From positions 5,952,001 to 6,016,000 of the forward strand of contig NZ_CP150276.1 in the NCBI RefSeq assembly GCF_037977235.1: a DNA stretch of 64,000 nucleotides, written 5' to 3'. A program made the translations under genes and the position numbers. Shown in pieces: positions 1 to 8,322 of the stretch. The notes below the pieces were generated by a model. That model ran no database searches, was not told where the DNA came from, and saw nothing but the letters and a program-made list of their open reading frames with translations. The number at the start of each line of letters is the position of its first letter. Positions within the stretch are counted from its first letter, which is position 1. Source of the DNA: Paenibacillus sp. FSL K6-0276 (lineage in GTDB: Bacteria; Bacillota; Bacilli; Paenibacillales; Paenibacillaceae).

Positions 1-1076
1 TAAAAATATACTTGCCCTTGCAAGTTAGAAGCTCGTTCCTTCATCGCGTTCAGACCAAATCCTGCTTTTAAATCCTCTGCGCCTAATCCATTATCCTGCA
101 CATCCAGCCGGATCAACTTCTCTTCGTAATGTAGACTAATGACAATTTCACTGGCTCGACCATGACGTACAGCGTTGGTTATCGACTCTTGCAAGCATCT
201 GTATAAAGTCATTTGGGCCTGCTTGGATACTGTGTATGCCTCTCCAAACGTTCTTAGGCGAATCTTAACCTTCGAGAAGGTCTGGAAATCATCCACTAAT
301 TTCTGCAGGGACTGTATAAGCGTCAACGAATCCTGCGAAGAGCCCACATGGTGCAAATATCGCCGAACGTCATCCAAGCCATTACGGGTTAGCTTTAACA
401 AGGCATCTATCTTTTGCTCCCCATCCGAAGTGTTCACCTCCGTACGTAAAGTCTCTAACCCCATAAGAATCGAAGTATAAGAATGCCCCACCGTATCATG
501 CAGATCTTTGGATAACCGATTGCGTTCTTCCAGAAGTGTCATGCGCTCGACTTGTGAGATATACTGCTCCAAAACAGCATTTTGGTCCTTAATAATTCCG
601 CTCTGCTTATGATTCACTACCAGTAAATGAAAAGCAAAGCCAAGCGTATACACCAAACCAATGTTCAGGATCATCGATACAGCATCCACTTGTTGTGACA
701 ATCTAGATAACATAATTGGAATCAAAATAACCGTGATCGGAGCTGACCAACGATAAGACTTCTGTGCACTATTGCTGGCGATCATAAAAGCGCTAGGTAG
801 AAAAGTTACATATGATTCAGGAAATAGAGCAGCCAAATATAAGCATAGACCACCCGAAAGGAGAATCTCCGCAATCAGATAATATTTATAATGAAGCTGC
901 AAACAAAACCAAGGCACTGAAAAAGAGATCAGCCCCCAAACAAACGCAATCCAGAACGGAATCGTGAAATCCTCCGAAAGATAACACATGGTGATCAATA
1001 AAGAAGTAGAAAAACAAATCCGAAACAGGAGGACGAGCCAATCGTACCAGAACCACTGCTTAACCAGATTAAACAC
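1..1076 (-). CDS. Sensor histidine kinase, DesK/NarL-type (partial, runs off left edge)
   Basis: Membrane sensor kinase of a two-component system. I read it from the reverse strand starting at GTG 1076, behind a GGGGGC ribosome site. The N-terminal third is strongly hydrophobic with several membrane segments. The HisKA_3 box ERNRLSKDLHDTVGHSYTS carries the phospho-accepting His. The HATPase part shows an N-box-like TNAVRHGRASEI and a G1 box DNGLGAEDLKAGFGL. The C-terminal end, and presumably its LuxR-type response regulator, lie beyond the left edge. The ligand is unknown. The HisKA_3 assignment is firm; the exact start is less so. Confidence 0.85.
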   Translation of the reverse strand, partial: MFNLVKQWFWYDWLVLLFRICFSTSLLITMCYLSEDFTIPFWIAFVWGLISFSVPWFCLQLHYKYYLIAEILLSGGLCLYLAALFPESYVTFLPSAFMIASNSAQKSYRWSAPITVILIPIMLSRLSQQVDAVSMILNIGLVYTLGFAFHLLVVNHKQSGIIKDQNAVLEQYISQVERMTLLEERNRLSKDLHDTVGHSYTSILMGLETLRTEVNTSDGEQKIDALLKLTRNGLDDVRRYLHHVGSSQDSLTLIQSLQKLVDDFQTFSKVKIRLRTFGEAYTVSKQAQMTLYRCLQESITNAVRHGRASEIVISLHYEEKLIRLDVQDNGLGAEDLKAGFGLNAMKERASNLQGQVYF

Positions 1077-1183
1077 TGAATTGCCCCCTATATACTGTGC
1101 TGACTAGACCTTTATTATAGTGTAACCCCTTGAGGCCTTACTAGTTACAAAAGGTCATGAGTTGGGATGACATAGCATTAATG

Positions 1184-1219
1184 CAAAAAGGATGTCGTCC
1201 CTTTAGGGGCAGCATCCTT
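1184..1219 (-). terminator. Terminator of the beta-propeller gene
   Basis: Imperfect hairpin with outer arms AAGGATG and CATCCTT, followed on the minus strand by a T run. It lies just after the stop of the minus-strand gene ending at 1246. Confidence 0.7.
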
Positions 1220-1245
1220 GATCAATCCTCTATTCATATCACGAA

Positions 1246-2424
1246 TTAAAACTTAATTCGTGAAAATCCATTGTCTGTCTTTACATATCCCACGCCGTTG
1301 CCCACATAGTTGAAATTAAAATCATCCTTCAGCTTAAAAGCATAATCTACTGCGAGTGTTTTAGGATTTAAAACATATGTGGCGGAACCCGGGAAGCCAA
1401 GCTCAATATTGCCATCCTGTAATCGGTTCAACGAAACAAAAAATTCTGTCTCATCTTGAAGAGCTACCGACTTAACCAATCCTTTGACATTATATAGGGA
1501 CAACTTACCATTGGAGTAAATCCCATAAACCTCACCAAGTGAGGAGACGACAGCATTTCCTGCAATATCTCTTCCCCATAGTAATTTACCTTTAGGGTTG
1601 AATCCGAACAACCGATTCCCTGTCTTTGGTATATTGGCACGGACTAATACAGTTCCATCGGAAAGCACCTGATTGTAAGACACTTCAGTGTACGAATCAG
1701 CTGGTAATTGATATGTAAACACTGAATTTAACGAAGAATCAAGAGCCTGGATGCGTGAACCTTTCCCACCTCCGTAATTCGTTTGAATTAAGATACGATT
1801 TCCTTGCGCCAATACCGTTCCTTTGTAAGAAATATTTTTTATTTTAGTTCCATTTTTATTAATTAAAGTTAGTGACCCAGCATAATTTCCATCGTCATCA
1901 AAGTTACCTTGGGATGCAAAGACTAAGCTCCCGTTATCAAGTCTATATAAGTATCCCTCTGTTTGAGACAAATTCACTTTCCATTTCCGTTTTCCGTCAG
2001 GTCCCACAGCGTAGATCTGAGTGGCGTCAGGAGAGAGATTATCTGTAAAGGTTATGTATACCGTTCCTTCTGGCGCCACTAAATAATCCTTGGATTCACG
2101 AAACATCGCTGTGCCCGGGTCTGCAAAATTAACTGACCACTTCAGCTTCCCTGTCTGTGTGTCATAGGATTTCAGCGTATCCACCAACCATATCTTAGTT
2201 TGGGTAGCATGCTCTTCCTTTGTGTGGAGATACACTGTATTTAATGAGGGAACCTCCACAGGACCCCCTTCCATACTTTCTAATTCCCCCACAACATTCA
2301 GCTGACTCCACTCCGAATTAGGTAATTTCGTTACTGTTCCAGCAGCTTCTACGACAGTAGATGACACTGCACTTACGGTAACCAGCAAGAGAGCAAGCAA
2401 ACCTGTAAATATTCCTTTTTTCAA
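1246..2424 (-). CDS. Secreted PQQ-like beta-propeller protein
   Basis: Exported protein of about 390 residues with an N-terminal signal peptide (KKGIFTGLLALLLVTVSAV, then an AEA-like cleavage region). Repeated short units such as YDTQTGKLKWSV, VGPDGKRKWKVNL and FNPKGKLLWGRDI are typical of PQQ-like/WD beta-propeller blades (tryptophan-docking motifs). No catalytic motif is visible, so a scaffold or cell-surface binding role is inferred. TTG at 2424 is preferred as start because GAAAGAAAGG ends 8 nt before it; an in-frame TTG at 2433 is also possible. Monocistronic, with its own terminator. Confidence 0.75.
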   Translation of the reverse strand: MKKGIFTGLLALLLVTVSAVSSTVVEAAGTVTKLPNSEWSQLNVVGELESMEGGPVEVPSLNTVYLHTKEEHATQTKIWLVDTLKSYDTQTGKLKWSVNFADPGTAMFRESKDYLVAPEGTVYITFTDNLSPDATQIYAVGPDGKRKWKVNLSQTEGYLYRLDNGSLVFASQGNFDDDGNYAGSLTLINKNGTKIKNISYKGTVLAQGNRILIQTNYGGGKGSRIQALDSSLNSVFTYQLPADSYTEVSYNQVLSDGTVLVRANIPKTGNRLFGFNPKGKLLWGRDIAGNAVVSSLGEVYGIYSNGKLSLYNVKGLVKSVALQDETEFFVSLNRLQDGNIELGFPGSATYVLNPKTLAVDYAFKLKDDFNFNYVGNGVGYVKTDNGFSRIKF

Positions 2425-2591
2425 AAATATCAACCTTTCTTTCCATATATAGTATGTATCCTGTTACTTTACTCCCTTTTTTAAGGGACAACAAGATTAG
2501 ATTAAACATCTTTTTATATGAAAGTCCGCATTGTATGACTGTACATATTATTTAGCCAGAAAATCACAGGCACATAAGGAGTGGGATTTAA

Positions 2592-2855
2592 GATGAGTGG
2601 GGCGAACAGCATCCAGCATACGTCCTACCCAAATATAATCAAGATCAGTGGGTGGATTTACAGGATTATCAGAATACATCTATCGAAGAAATCGTGCTTT
2701 TATGGAGCAGCTTAAATAAACGAATCGTCAAAGTCATTGCCAAGATTCCTAACGACAAACTGAGCTATCTCTGTGATCATCATTTGGATCGTTGCAGCGT
2801 ATATTGCTTACAAGCTTTTTTTAAGAATCTTTCTGTACACCAAATCGTCGTATAA
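2592..2855 (+). pseudogene. DinB-superfamily remnant
   Basis: The frame from 2592 reads EWGEQHPAYVLPKYNQDQW and continues with YQNTSIEEIVLLWSSLNKR and VIAKIPNDKLS. This matches the middle of DinB-like four-helix metal-dependent proteins (pattern F.GY.Q..WV...Y, W..LN....., IP..KL). The N-terminal helices with the first metal ligand are absent. After LSYLCDHHLDRC the similarity dissolves, although HHLD may be what is left of the last metal-binding helix. No convincing start or ribosome site. I call it a decayed gene; a small real protein starting at GTG 2652 is the weaker alternative. Confidence 0.55.
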
Positions 2856-2889
2856 TTAAGTCCAATTCACACCATAATGTACTAGAATT

Positions 2890-2937
2890 TTGACTTCTTG
2901 TTCGGAATGCTGTACATTACAAAGTAGACGAACAATT
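2890..2937 (+). promoter_or_regulatory. guaC promoter with two divergent PurR boxes
   Basis: A sigma-A promoter TTGACT (2890-2895), 17-bp spacer, TACATT (2913-2918). Two CGAAC-core boxes form an inverted pair: ATTCCGAACAA on the minus strand (2908-2898, inside the spacer) and GACGAACAAT on the plus strand (2927-2936). Their spacing of about 16 bp matches the Bacillus PurR PurBox pair, and Bacillus guaC (yumD) is a known PurR target. Repression by PurR is an inference from this layout. Confidence 0.7.
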
Positions 2938-2981
2938 CATAAACCAAAATACTATAATGTTCGCATTTAGAGGTGTATATA

Positions 2982-3965
2982 ATGAAAAAAGTATTCGATT
3001 ATGAAGATATTCAGTTAATTCCTGCAAAATGTATCGTAAATAGCCGTTCTGAGTGTGATACAACAGTCACCTTAGGCGGTCATACTTTTAGATTACCTGT
3101 GGTACCCGCAAATATGCAAACCATCATAGATGAGAAGATCGCCAGCTTCTTAGCGGAAAATGGCTACTTCTACATTATGCATCGTTTTGAACCGGAGAAG
3201 CGTACGTCTTTCATCAAAGATATGCACTCCCGCGGATTAATCGCATCCATAAGTGTCGGAGTCAAAGAAGAAGAGTATGATTTCGTTGAACAATTATCAA
3301 ACGAACAGCTGATTCCGGAATTCATTACGATCGATATTGCACATGGTCATTCCGAGGCTGTCATTCGAATGATCAAACATATTAAACAGTATTTACCTAC
3401 CAGTTTCGTTATTGCTGGAAACGTGGGAACTCCTGAAGGCGTTAGAGAATTAGAGAACGCTGGGGCCGACGCTACTAAAGTAGGGATTGGACCAGGGAAA
3501 GTATGTATCACGAAGATTAAGACTGGATTCGGTACAGGTGGCTGGCAATTGGCTGCACTGCGCTTGTGTGCCAAGGCTGCAAGTAAGCCTATTATCGCTG
3601 ACGGAGGCATTCGGACGCATGGTGATATCGCCAAATCCATTAGATTTGGTGCTTCCATGGTCATGATCGGTTCCTTATTTGCTGGGCATGAAGAATCTCC
3701 TGGTGATACCATCGAGATCGATGGAAAGCTGTATAAAGAATACTTTGGCTCCGCTTCTGAATACCAAAAAGGTGAAAAGAAGAATGTTGAGGGCAAAAAA
3801 ATAGTTGTCGAACACAAAGGCGCTTTAGCAGAAACATTGAGAGAGATGGAGCAAGATCTTCAGTCCTCGATTTCTTATGCTGGAGGCAATAAATTAGAAG
3901 CCATTCGTAAAGTAGATTATGTTATCGTTAAGAATTCCATTTTTAATGGTGACAAGGTCTATTAA
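2982..3965 (+). CDS. guaC: GMP reductase
   Basis: Converts GMP to IMP with NADPH, releasing ammonia, in purine interconversion. The N-terminus VFDYEDIQLIPAKCIVNSRS is nearly that of Bacillus GuaC. The IMPDH/GMPR TIM-barrel signature is present: GNVGTPEG, then GIGPGKVCITKIKTG with the catalytic Cys near residue 175, then ADGGIRTHGDIAKS. Length (327 aa) is normal for the family. ATG 2982 is chosen because the AGAGG site at 2969-2973 lies 8 nt upstream; an upstream in-frame GTG at 2973 overlaps that site. Monocistronic, with a PurR-type promoter and a strong terminator. Confidence 0.95.
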   Translation: MKKVFDYEDIQLIPAKCIVNSRSECDTTVTLGGHTFRLPVVPANMQTIIDEKIASFLAENGYFYIMHRFEPEKRTSFIKDMHSRGLIASISVGVKEEEYDFVEQLSNEQLIPEFITIDIAHGHSEAVIRMIKHIKQYLPTSFVIAGNVGTPEGVRELENAGADATKVGIGPGKVCITKIKTGFGTGGWQLAALRLCAKAASKPIIADGGIRTHGDIAKSIRFGASMVMIGSLFAGHEESPGDTIEIDGKLYKEYFGSASEYQKGEKKNVEGKKIVVEHKGALAETLREMEQDLQSSISYAGGNKLEAIRKVDYVIVKNSIFNGDKVY

Positions 3966-3974
3966 ATCGTAAAG

Positions 3975-4018
3975 AGGTGAGTAAGACGACTTAGGTCGTT
4001 CTTGCTCACCTTTTTTTT
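3975..4018 (+). terminator. guaC terminator
   Basis: Hairpin with arms AGGTGAGTAAGACGAC and GTCGTTCTTGCTCACCT around TTAG, followed by eight Ts. Confidence 0.92.
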
Positions 4019-4098
4019 AGGTTGTTATGATTTCCGCTATACCACTTTGGGGTAATCATCTAATAGGCTATTAGATTGAACAAGAGAGGATAATCCCT

Positions 4099-4777
4099 AT
4101 GCGGCAAGCTATGATTATTATTAACCCCTCATCCGGTAAAGAAGAAGCTGGCGGGGATGGCACGCTTCACGAGACCATTAATGGTCTTATGAATCAGAAA
4201 CAACACCCAAAGTTAGGTGTAGTCCCTTTAGGAACGGTTAATGATTTTGCCCGCGCGTTACAGATTCCGCTGAATCCCGAAATAGCTATTCAAACCCTTG
4301 CTTCCTCTAACGTAAAGACAGTAGATATTGGTTGCTTGAATGACCGCTTATTCGGTAACGTTGTTGCTGTAGGTTCAATCGCCGGATCATTATCCTCCGT
4401 ATCAACCGAAGAGAAAACCAAGTTCATTATGACGAGAAGACATGCAAGGCGAATCCCCACTCTTCCTCGCCGTGTTAACCAACTCAGTCGGTGGATTCGT
4501 GAATCTGATACCTGATGCTGCGGTTGACGATGGTCTGCTTCACTGTTTTATTATTCAAGACCTCAGTATACTTAATACCATTACAGCCAGTATATCTTTA
4601 CTACTTGGCAACCTTAAGGATCATAAAGACGTTGTCTATTTCACGGCCCAAATTGTAAGTGTAAGCTCTCCAGAAGCCGTAAGAACCAATGTAGATGGTG
4701 AAGAAGGTCCGATTTTACCGATTACGCTAAGTGTTCTCCCTCGTCATATCCAAGTCATTGTGCCGGAAGTGGACTAA
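4099..4777 (+). pseudogene. Diacylglycerol/lipid kinase (DagK/BmrU family), broken by two deletions
   Basis: The N-terminus MRQAMIIINPSSGKE is the family's ATP-site start, but it joins directly to GGDGTLHETINGL, so about 40 residues are missing. The conserved PLGTVNDFARAL follows. After STEEKTKF the frame breaks (near 4425-4442), and another frame carries the C-terminal half, QGESPLFLAVLTNSVGGF to NVDGEEGPILPITLSVLP. Two internal deletions, one with a frameshift, make a functional kinase unlikely even though GGDGT is kept. Known function of the family: phosphorylation of diacylglycerol or related lipids at the membrane. Confidence 0.85.
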
Positions 4778-4786
4778 CAAATAAAA

Positions 4787-4817
4787 GCAGTCCGGAACTC
4801 AAATAGTTCCAGACTGC
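4787..4817 (-). terminator. Hairpin between convergent genes
   Basis: Arms GCAGTC-GGAACT and AGTTCC-GACTGC, with one mismatch. The T-rich tail is on the minus side, so it mainly serves the minus-strand transporter gene that ends at 4881. Confidence 0.7.
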
Positions 4818-4880
4818 CATTAATCTAATCTATGGATGCCCCGTTCCATATCTTCTTTTTGCAAATAACTTATAAAAATT

Positions 4881-6062
4881 CTATTCCGCTACAATAAACT
4901 TTTTACTTAATAACCACATTCCGCCGCTAATCCCTAAGAAATAGATGGGCATTGTCAGTAATGAACCATTATGCAGAGCGCTCATTCCCCACGTCGCCAA
5001 GCTAACCAGCAAATAATACCCCAAGCTGAAGATCGCACCTGCTGTTCCCACAACATCCTGGAAATTGACAAGCGCAAGACTTAGACAATTAGGTAAGGCA
5101 ATACCGGCCCCCATTAACATGACAAAAAGGGTTATTAGAATGCTTACCATCACTATCATATCCGGCAACGAGGCAAGGCTGCCTGCGATTGTTAATAGCA
5201 AAGCTCCGCTGGTCATCACTAGACAGCCGATGTGAATTATTTTTTCCGGAGCATAGACAGTTAATAATCTTTTGGAGATCATCGCTCCCATAATCGATGC
5301 CAGGGCTACAATAATGCCTAAGAAACCATAGACTCCCGGCGAAATGTTAAAGTGTTCAATGAATATAAAGGGTGCTTCAGCATAGTAACTAAACAAGATC
5401 CCGTTAATGCCTCCTATTAGCACTCCGAACACCAGTACACGTGGCAACGCGAGCATTCTTTTAAATATAGGTAGAATTGCTACCTTTTTTCTCGCGGAAA
5501 CATCAGTCGTTTCTGGCAACTTCCAAAAAGCATACATAAATAACAACACACTTATCATTACTAATGTAAAGAAAACCGCTCGAAAACCAAAAGCTTGGTC
5601 CACAAATCCGCCAATAAGTGGCCCTACTGCTGGAGTAAAAGCAATCACCGCCGAGATCTGGGCAAACATGGCATGTCGTTTATTCCCGGAGACACTCTCC
5701 CGAAGAATAGTTTGGGTAATAATTGAGCCTGTCGCTGCTCCAAACGCTTGAATGAAACGGCTCACTAACAGTAGATTAATGGATTCCGAGTAAAAACACA
5801 TCAAGCTTCCTACACCATATACAATGAGGCCACCCAGCATGGCAGGTCTCCGTCCGATGAAATCAGAGAGCCAACCCCAACAGAAAACACCTAAAGCAAA
5901 TCCGATAAAATATATACTTAATGTTAATTGTACAGAACTATTAGAGACCCCAAGTGCTACGGCAATATCCGGTAACGATGGAGTGTAGATCGTCTCACTA
6001 ATTTGCGGAAAAGCCACAAGAACAATCATTAGTAGTAAAGATGGTGCTGCGTATTTTTTCAT
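4881..6062 (-). CDS. MFS drug-resistance transporter, Bcr/CflA type
   Basis: Twelve-segment major facilitator, probably a proton-coupled exporter of drugs or metabolites. The loop 2-3 signature reads GWLSDFIGRRPAMLGG; motif C-like glycines appear in AVIAFTPAVGPLIGGF. Length (393 aa) and the IYTPSLPDIA start of the first extracellular loop fit the Bcr/CflA group. ATG 6062 has GGAGGGCGA upstream. The 240 bp upstream hold no gene. The substrate cannot be read from sequence. Confidence 0.85.
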   Translation of the reverse strand: MKKYAAPSLLLMIVLVAFPQISETIYTPSLPDIAVALGVSNSSVQLTLSIYFIGFALGVFCWGWLSDFIGRRPAMLGGLIVYGVGSLMCFYSESINLLLVSRFIQAFGAATGSIITQTILRESVSGNKRHAMFAQISAVIAFTPAVGPLIGGFVDQAFGFRAVFFTLVMISVLLFMYAFWKLPETTDVSARKKVAILPIFKRMLALPRVLVFGVLIGGINGILFSYYAEAPFIFIEHFNISPGVYGFLGIIVALASIMGAMISKRLLTVYAPEKIIHIGCLVMTSGALLLTIAGSLASLPDMIVMVSILITLFVMLMGAGIALPNCLSLALVNFQDVVGTAGAIFSLGYYLLVSLATWGMSALHNGSLLTMPIYFLGISGGMWLLSKKFIVAE

Positions 6063-6302
6063 ATTAAATTCGCCCTCCTACAAGCTTATATCCTAGAACA
6101 ACAAGAATATGAGCCTAGCTAGGGAAATGGGGGCATCATTATGACAAGACGACTATAGATCATCATGTTCGATATTACCTTTCATTGTTAAGCTTTCTTT
6201 GTTATATAGGAGGGTTTCAATTATTCAAATAAAATATCATTATATACGGTAATAGAAAAGCTTTCAAACGAAACGCTCGCTTCGCCTGAGAGCATATTTA
6301 TG

Positions 6303-6839
6303 TTATGAGTTTTGTTCCGATAATCCATGTACAGTTATACCAGCGGCGCTGGACTTCTTTTTTTCTTGAGAAGCATGTAGCTTTACCATCACAAATCTTG
6401 CAAATGGCTGTATCAATATACTTTCTGCGAACAGTGCAATTAGGAAATTTCTTGGCCAATTCGCTAAGAAGTGATTAAACGTTTGAGAACTCAAACCGTT
6501 TCCGATAATGTCTCCAATAAACGTCATACAAAATGACATTCCTAATATAGTGAACAAGATGCGGAATAGAATTTTGGCGTTGAAGCTATCGGTGGGTTGT
6601 GTGAATTTAGCTGTCAGCTTTTCTGCAATACGACCAATAACAACAGGCTCAATAATCATGACAATTACCCAAATGATCGGAAACACCTTAAGAATCGTTA
6701 AGGCAACTTCACCATTGAATTCTCCAACCCCTAAAATGATATTTATTGAAGACATAAACAGTACAGTCAATGTACAGATGATTGCGCCGTATAATGCACC
6801 CTCTTTGCCGTTTCTCGGTAATCTTACTTCTTGATTCAT
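6303..6839 (-). CDS. DUF2798-type membrane protein
   Basis: Four predicted membrane segments arranged as two similar halves (about residues 15-75 and 95-155), each with the MSSINIILG or CMTFIGDIIGNG pattern of DUF2798 proteins. Function unknown. It follows the TetR gene directly: its alternative start ATG 6848 overlaps the regulator's stop (ATGA). ATG 6839 is preferred because AAAGG lies 9 nt upstream. Co-transcription and translational coupling suggest it is the efflux- or stress-related target of that regulator. C-terminal tail is basic and cytosolic. Confidence 0.75.
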   Translation of the reverse strand: MNQEVRLPRNGKEGALYGAIICTLTVLFMSSINIILGVGEFNGEVALTILKVFPIIWVIVMIIEPVVIGRIAEKLTAKFTQPTDSFNAKILFRILFTILGMSFCMTFIGDIIGNGLSSQTFNHFLANWPRNFLIALFAESILIQPFARFVMVKLHASQEKKKSSAAGITVHGLSEQNS

Positions 6840-6844
6840 GATGT

Positions 6845-7402
6845 TCATCCTTTCAATATTGTCGGTAATAGTTTGGAGATAGTCTTTAGGGGTGCTGTAG
6901 ATTGTTGTGTCTGACACAGCATGATCGCACCCTCAATCGAGGTTGTCATCAATAAAGCAACATCAGAAGCTACTTCATTCGAGAAGCCTTCAGTTACAAG
7001 CTTCGTGTAGTAAATAGTCTGAATGTTCTCATAAAGTGAGTTACATGCTTGGCGGACAGGTTCACTGACCGTAGCCATTTCACTGACAATACTGCTAAAT
7101 GTATAGCCTGTAAGCTTGCCCTCGGTTTCTAAGTTGTGAATTAACTTATTAAGCATGAATTGCGTGGCCTCTTGCGTAGAAGAATGCCCTTTGAAAATGT
7201 CCTCCATATCTATTGTTATTGCTTCATTTAATCCCTTTAAACAAGCAATTAATAGTTCTTCTTTTCCATTTGGAAAATGATGATAGAGCGCTCCTTTTGT
7301 AACATCACAAGCTTTTAAAATTTCACTAACGCCTACACTCTTATAACCTTTTTGTTGAAAAAGGAGTGTTGCCTTATCAATCATTAGCGATTTCGTATCC
7401 AC
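6845..7402 (-). CDS. TetR-family regulator, LmrA/YxaF type
   Basis: N-terminal helix-turn-helix reads KGYKSVGVSEILKACDVTKG then ALYHHFPNGKEEL. The C-terminal half matches the LmrA/YxaF ligand domain (TFSSIVSEMATVSEPVRQAC). GTG 7402 is preferred as start: AGGGGG precedes it by 10 nt, and the in-frame ATG at 7423 would lie within the operator. It heads a two-gene unit with the DUF2798 protein and probably represses itself. LmrA/YxaF relatives respond to flavonoids or antibiotics; the ligand here is unknown. Confidence 0.85.
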   Translation of the reverse strand: MDTKSLMIDKATLLFQQKGYKSVGVSEILKACDVTKGALYHHFPNGKEELLIACLKGLNEAITIDMEDIFKGHSSTQEATQFMLNKLIHNLETEGKLTGYTFSSIVSEMATVSEPVRQACNSLYENIQTIYYTKLVTEGFSNEVASDVALLMTTSIEGAIMLCQTQQSTAPLKTISKLLPTILKG

Positions 7403-7421
7403 AATTACGTATCCCCCTAAC

Positions 7422-7448
7422 ATACCAACCGGTCTGTTTGTTATTATA
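7422..7448 (-). promoter_or_regulatory. Operator and -10 element of the TetR gene
   Basis: On the minus strand a TATAAT (7448-7443) is followed directly by CAGACCGGTTGGTA, a near-palindrome of the AGACC-N2-GGTCT kind bound by LmrA/YxaF regulators. The position just after the -10 and before the start fits autorepression. Confidence 0.6.
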
Positions 7449-7630
7449 ACAATATAATATCCGTTAATGTAAGTTTTTTTGCTTTATTTCAAAAAAGCAT
7501 TGAAATTTTCATTTAACACAGCAAAAAAAGTCCCTACTCATGTTGTGCCGGTGGAGGCAAAGTTGCCGTCCCACTTGGATTAATGATATCATTCTGATGA
7601 AGTTATCTTGCTTTAAAGGAGGAATACCTG

Positions 7631-7696
7631 ATGAAAAAGAGATCGCTAAAATATTTGTCTTTTGGTATTGGGTATTCTACTGCTGTTTTTTTCTAG
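7631..7696 (+). CDS. 21-residue hydrophobic peptide or signal-peptide remnant
   Basis: ATG 7631 follows a perfect AAAGGAGG (7615-7622) at 8 nt. The product MKKRSLKYLSFGIGYSTAVFF looks like a signal peptide stopped early by TAG. Either a real short membrane peptide or the start of a secreted-protein gene whose remainder is gone. Nothing downstream before the RidA gene restores a recognisable protein. Confidence 0.35.
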   Translation: MKKRSLKYLSFGIGYSTAVFF

Positions 7697-7809
7697 AATT
7701 AATTATTGATGGGATAGATCTGTCAAAAATTAAGATAAACTAAAAAACAGTGGAGATATATAACCTAGCTATCGTTATGTATCTTCTATTTAAAGGAGAC
7801 TTCATAAAA

Positions 7810-8211
7810 ATGAACTTAAACAATAATGTGATTACAAGATATAATCCAGAAAATATTGCGAAACCCGTTGGTAACTATAGTCATGTAACAAAAATAAGTA
7901 GAAATGCTGAAATGTATGTATTTTCTGGCCAAATTGGAATCGATCAAAACAATCATATCCCTACAGATTTTAATCAGCAGGTAACAAATACGATGAGTAA
8001 TATAGTTGAAGTCCTTTCTTCTCAAAAGCTAACTCCTGATAATGTAATCAAAATCAACATTTGGGCCACGGAAGAAATCGATTGGGATCATTTCTATGAA
8101 ATTTGGAATGAAGTATTCGGGATGACACCTCCTTCAATGACCATTGCTTATGTTAAAGGATTAGGTTTACCTAAATTAAAAATTGAATTAGATGTTTGGG
8201 CTGCAGGTTAA
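7810..8211 (+). CDS. RidA family (YjgF/UK114) enamine/imine deaminase
   Basis: RidA proteins hydrolyse reactive enamines and imines made by PLP enzymes; they form cytosolic trimers. The sequence shows MYVFSGQIGID, the helix region NTMSNIVEVLSSQKLTPDNV and the ending LPKLKIELDVWAAG. The canonical substrate-binding Arg of RidA (in the CxR motif) is not obvious, so it may belong to a Rid subgroup with another substrate. ATG 7810 has AAAGGAG at 7792-7798. 133 aa, normal for the family. Monocistronic, with its own terminator. Confidence 0.8.
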   Translation: MNLNNNVITRYNPENIAKPVGNYSHVTKISRNAEMYVFSGQIGIDQNNHIPTDFNQQVTNTMSNIVEVLSSQKLTPDNVIKINIWATEEIDWDHFYEIWNEVFGMTPPSMTIAYVKGLGLPKLKIELDVWAAG

Positions 8212-8221
8212 ACCCTGCACA

Positions 8222-8258
8222 AAACGAGCCTTAGAAGCGATTCTAAAGGCTCGTTTTT
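8222..8258 (+). terminator. Terminator of the RidA gene
   Basis: Arms ACGAGCC-TTAGAA and TTCTAA-GGCTCGT around GCGA, then five Ts. Confidence 0.9.
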
Positions 8259-8283
8259 CTAATAGAGCGCCCTTTACAACAAC

Positions 8284-8307
8284 AAAAAAGGCTCAGTTTC
8301 CTGAGCC
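8284..8307 (-). terminator. Terminator of the symporter gene
   Basis: Minus-strand hairpin GGCTCAG/CTGAGCC with loop GAAA, followed by six Ts. Confidence 0.85.
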
Positions 8308-8322
8308 CTTGAAATACAATTT

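Noticed and set aside
2318..2509. 63-codon ORF at the start of the beta-propeller gene
   Set aside because: Overlaps the real signal-peptide frame and has no similarity of its own.
3347..3817. 156-codon minus-strand ORF
   Set aside because: Lies entirely within guaC on the opposite strand; no ribosome site and no recognisable family.
7500..7600. Cys/Gly-rich frame (CCAGGGKVAVPLGLMISF) resembling a ribosomal peptide precursor
   Set aside because: No start codon with ribosome site, no leader peptide and no modification enzymes nearby.
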